Below are positions 43,406-45,485 of a stretch of 45,485 nt of DNA, one piece after another. Made by a program: the position numbers and the translations under genes. A model generated the notes under the pieces. That model worked only from the letters and a program-made list of their open reading frames with translations. It made no database searches and was not told where the DNA came from. Where the stretch lies: positions 1 through 45,485 of the forward strand of contig NZ_JAFBER010000022.1 in the NCBI RefSeq assembly GCF_016908855.1, given 5' to 3'. The stretch comes from Scopulibacillus daqui (GTDB lineage Bacteria; Bacillota; Bacilli; Bacillales; Sporolactobacillaceae). Position 1 is the stretch's first letter. The number at the start of each line of letters is the position of its first letter.

Positions 43406-43663
43406 ATGGTCGATAATCCAGAGCAAGTAAATATTGGCATTCAGTTTGACAATATTGCCATTAACAGCGCTGCAAGCGGTGCCGGTGTATTTAATGGCGC
43501 AAATAATCAATTTGGCTGGTCCTCACATGCGAAAACAAATTCCGGCTTAGGTACAATAGGCGGTCATCATAACCCTTTGCCTTATAATATCAATATTTTA
43601 TGGGACAACGATAAAATTGATACGACCATTAACGACCAAGATATTATGTGGAGTGTAAAATAG
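43406..43663 (+). CDS. Small GerPF-like family protein, copy D (85 aa)
   Basis: Carries the core in changed form, NGANNQFGWSSHAKTNSG, then GLGTIGGHHNPLPYNINIL and WDNDKIDT. The glycine-rich block after the core is the feature shared with copies H and I at 27.7-28.4 kb, which makes this copy the link between the two subgroups. The start is the ATG at 43406, with GAGGTG upstream; a frame start at 43388 has no ribosome binding site. Eighteen nucleotides separate it from copy E, so cotranscription is likely. Confidence 0.75.
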   Translation: MVDNPEQVNIGIQFDNIAINSAASGAGVFNGANNQFGWSSHAKTNSGLGTIGGHHNPLPYNINILWDNDKIDTTINDQDIMWSVK

Positions 43664-43681
43664 CTTTTTGGGAGGATTCAT

Positions 43682-43927
43682 ATGACTATTGGCATCGTAT
43701 ATAATATGGCGACAATTGGCTTCGCTGCCGATAATGGCGGTATTTTAAACGGCGAAAATCAAGGATTTGGCTGGACGTCACCTGTCAAACAAAATAATAT
43801 GCACATTGATGTCGGTTACTTTTGCGGCACTCCCGCAAATATAAATATCATATTCGATCAAGATGTCACCGATAATGTTATTTTTGTTCCTGATTTTCAA
43901 GCTGGCACAATTGGCCAGACCGTTTAA
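43682..43927 (+). CDS. Small GerPF-like family protein, copy E (81 aa)
   Basis: Sequence runs MTIGIVYNMATIGFAADNGG, core NGENQGFGWTSPVKQNNM, then NINIIFDQDVTDNVIF and the end GTIGQTV. TGGGAGG lies 6-7 nt before the ATG. It is nearly identical to copy F: the first 42 residues differ at only a few positions, showing a recent tandem duplication. The region after the core (HIDVGYFCGT versus QYAVGFLVSS in F) has diverged faster than the flanks. Confidence 0.78.
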   Translation: MTIGIVYNMATIGFAADNGGILNGENQGFGWTSPVKQNNMHIDVGYFCGTPANINIIFDQDVTDNVIFVPDFQAGTIGQTV

Positions 43928-43961
43928 ATCAATTAAATTTAATTGCAAATGGGGGTTACCT

Positions 43962-44207
43962 ATGGCTATTGGCATCGTTTACAATGCAGCAACGATTGGC
44001 TTTGCTGCCGATAACGGCGGTATCCTAAACGGAGAAAATCAGGGGTTTGGATGGATATCGCCTGTCAACCAAAACAACATGCAATACGCAGTTGGATTTC
44101 TTGTCTCTAGTCCGGCCAACGTTAATATCATATTTGATCAAGATGCTGCCGACAATGTCATTATTGAACCGGATATCCAAGGCGGCACAATCGGGCAAAC
44201 CGTGTAA
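43962..44207 (+). CDS. Small GerPF-like family protein, copy F (81 aa)
   Basis: Core NGENQGFGWISPVNQNNM, with NVNIIFDQDAADNVII and the end GTIGQTV. The start is the ATG at 43962, 6 nt after GGGGGTT; the open frame runs further upstream from 43863 but that part only overlaps the end of copy E. It resembles copy A at 18.8 kb as well as its neighbour E. Followed by copy G after 37 nt. Confidence 0.78.
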   Translation: MAIGIVYNAATIGFAADNGGILNGENQGFGWISPVNQNNMQYAVGFLVSSPANVNIIFDQDAADNVIIEPDIQGGTIGQTV

Positions 44208-44244
44208 TCACAAATGTTAAACCTAGTGAAAGCGAAGTGTTATC

Positions 44245-44490
44245 ATGCCTATTCTCATCGAGTTTAATGTTAATAATATTGCTTCTGCAAAAGATAACGC
44301 TGTCATTATGAACGGCGAGAATCAAGTTTTCGGCTGGAGTTCACCCTTAAAGCAAAATAATATGATGGCGCCGGTTGGGGCTTTTCTTACTTATCCGGCA
44401 AACTTTAATTTAATCTTTGATAATGATTTAGCTGATATCGATGTGATTCACCCGCGCTGGATGTTCGGCGGAAGTTTCCAACAAGTATAA
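44245..44490 (+). CDS. Small GerPF-like family protein, copy G (81 aa)
   Basis: Core NGENQVFGWSSPLKQNNM, then MAPVGAFLTYPANFNLIFDN and the end GGSFQQV. It begins MPILIEFNVNNIASAKDNAV and aligns along its whole length with copy B at 19.1 kb, so the F-G pair mirrors the A-B pair. A weak ribosome binding site (AGCGAAG) precedes the ATG. The cluster ends at a strong terminator 4 nt after its stop. Confidence 0.76.
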   Translation: MPILIEFNVNNIASAKDNAVIMNGENQVFGWSSPLKQNNMMAPVGAFLTYPANFNLIFDNDLADIDVIHPRWMFGGSFQQV

Positions 44491-44494
44491 CTGC

Positions 44495-44531
44495 AAGCTG
44501 CCTCAAAAGTTTTCCGCTTTTGAGGCGGCTT
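44495..44531 (+). terminator. Terminator of the five-copy cluster
   Basis: AAGCTGCCTCAAAAG and CTTTTGAGGCGGCTT form a 15-bp stem with one G-T wobble directly after copy G. Confidence 0.88.
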
Positions 44532-44811
44532 GAATATATCAAATAGTAAGCTTTATTCGCCATCGTCATCAAACATTGTACTATCCATATCTTCTCTATC
44601 TTTTGCAACACGTAGTCTTAATTAAATTTCTTACCATATTAAGTGTAATGACATACCCGTCTTCAGACCTTGAAATTATTATTAGTTATTATTATAATCT
44701 GTGTCTACTTTTGAGTCTAACATCACCTTCTCTTTAATATATTATTAATCTATTATTAAATTAATAATATAATACTAATATAGACACCCTTTTACTCAAG
44801 AGGAGGAAAAA
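44532..44811. other. AT-rich intergenic region
   Basis: About 280 nt with no gene. The last 100 nt are almost pure A and T, including the palindrome ATTATTAAATTAATAAT at about 44751-44767. The base composition is clearly lower in GC than the flanking cluster and continues so into the MurG-like gene. Confidence 0.6.
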
Positions 44812-45363
44812 ATGAAAACCATATTATTAACGGGTGGGGGTTCTACAGGTCATGTCTCTGTTAATGTTGCCCTAATTCCTTTGTTACATAAAAACGGTTG
44901 GGAAATCTATTATATAGGTTCAAAGTATGGTATTGAACATGAAATTATAAAAAAAATACCTTTTGTTAAATATTTCTCGATTTCAACAGGGAAATTAAGA
45001 AGGTATTTTTCCTTAGAAAACTTTAAAGATCCTTTTAAAGTTTTAAAAGGGTCTTTAGAATCATATAAAATAATCCAAAAAATAAAACCAGATATTATAT
45101 TTTCAAAAGGAGGATTTGTTTCGGTTCCCGTTATTCTTGCCGGACGATTAAAAAAGATTCCAATCATTATTCATGAATCAGATATAACCCTCGGATTAGC
45201 AAATAAAATTTCTGTTCCCTTTTCAACAAAAATATGCACAACATTTCCAGATACGCTAAAATTCCTTCCGAAAAATAAAGGGATACATTTAGGAGCTATT
45301 GTAAGGGAAGAAATTAAAAGGGGAAGTAAGGACAAAGGACTAGTGCCCCTTCTAGAAAAATAG
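44812..45363 (+). pseudogene. MurG-like glycosyltransferase, truncated to its N-terminal domain
   Basis: The frame starts [20 protein letters not shown], the glycine loop of MurG (GGGxxGHxxP-type), and continues with [18 protein letters not shown] and [17 protein letters not shown], which are lipid-acceptor-site motifs. MurG is normally about 360 aa; this stops at 183 aa. The homology seems to end at GSKDKGL (about 45342), where the frame runs into a short unrelated tail and a stop, and an insertion-sequence-like gene begins 80 nt later. The missing UDP-GlcNAc-binding half is probably beyond the window. The SG..VSV variant and low GC suggest it is a second, acquired MurG-like gene rather than the essential one. 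Confidence 0.65.
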
Positions 45364-45485
45364 TTTGGTAACTGTGGTAAGTTTTTCCCACTTTGTTTCG
45401 AAACCTATAAATAGAATGAACGATTATAGGAGGCGTTCAAAGTGGCTATTTTTGTTCGAAATCTTACGAATAAAGAAGGAAATCA
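45343..45485 (+). mobile_element. Probable insertion sequence, 5' end only
   Basis: The junction is placed near 45343 where MurG similarity stops. A new reading frame begins with GTG at 45442 after TAGGAGGC and reads VAIFVRNLTNKEGN up to the window edge. Such a start (M-A-x-F-x-R-x-x-x-N-K-x-G) is typical of IS4/IS1634-type transposases. The terminal inverted repeat and target duplication cannot be confirmed because the right end is missing. Confidence 0.45.

Noticed and set aside
44640-44800. Very AT-rich palindromic stretch considered as an origin or attachment site.
   Set aside because: No DnaA boxes, iterons, integrase gene or tRNA 3' end nearby; simplest reading is an AT-rich upstream region of an acquired gene.

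Overview
The window looks like chromosome of a low-to-moderate GC, endospore-forming Bacillales (Bacillaceae or a close relative). Genes carry strong AGGAGG-type ribosome binding sites with GTG/TTG starts, control is by T-box, S-box and HutP, and sporulation genes are present (Cse60, GerA/B/C, GerP-like proteins). No tRNA, rRNA, CRISPR array or complete mobile element is visible.

1-10.0 kb is backbone recognisable from Bacillus subtilis: RsuA-type pseudouridine synthase, YtgP/MurJ lipid II flippase, Cse60, two rhodanese-like proteins (one catalytic, one apparently dead and membrane-anchored), leuS under a T-box, an MFS transporter and mnmM (ytqB). At 10.4-15.7 kb a complete urease operon (ureABCEFGD, minus strand) sits between mnmM and ytpB. 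UreC has Thr in place of the usual flap Cys, and 250 nt separate ureA from ureB. From 16.1 kb the backbone resumes: ytpB-ytpA (C35 terpene synthase, lysophospholipase-like hydrolase), ytoA (gamma carbonic anhydrase), metK under a SAM riboswitch, pckA, ytkD. Two small paralogous genes lie between ytoA and metK.

23.6-29.6 kb is more accessory: an FbpA-like small basic protein, a 3-methyladenine glycosylase, a 672-aa GerPC-like protein with 108-bp tandem repeats, a nickel/cobalt transporter, two divergent GerPF-like small proteins and two divergent Hsp20-like proteins. A putative sigma-B-driven, C-rich small RNA is hidden upstream of the nickel transporter. 29.8-33.9 kb holds an amidase, a small zinc-ribbon protein and a minimal hutP-hutH unit with a readable HutP antitermination site and a cre site. 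34.1-40.2 kb is a GerA/B/C germinant receptor operon followed by three membrane proteins. 40.3-42.4 kb is a two-component system, then ydjO.

43.1-44.5 kb contains five tandem copies of the same small-protein family seen at 18.8-19.3 kb. With the two divergent members at 27.7-28.4 kb, nine homologous small proteins are present. Their layout resembles the GerPA/GerPF inner-coat germination family, but the core motif (NGEN-x2-FGW-x-SP-x-KQNN) is distinctive. This dispersed expansion is the best candidate here for an undescribed system, probably a spore-coat or germinant-permeability component (inference). The window ends in a MurG-like gene cut off where an insertion-sequence-like element begins.
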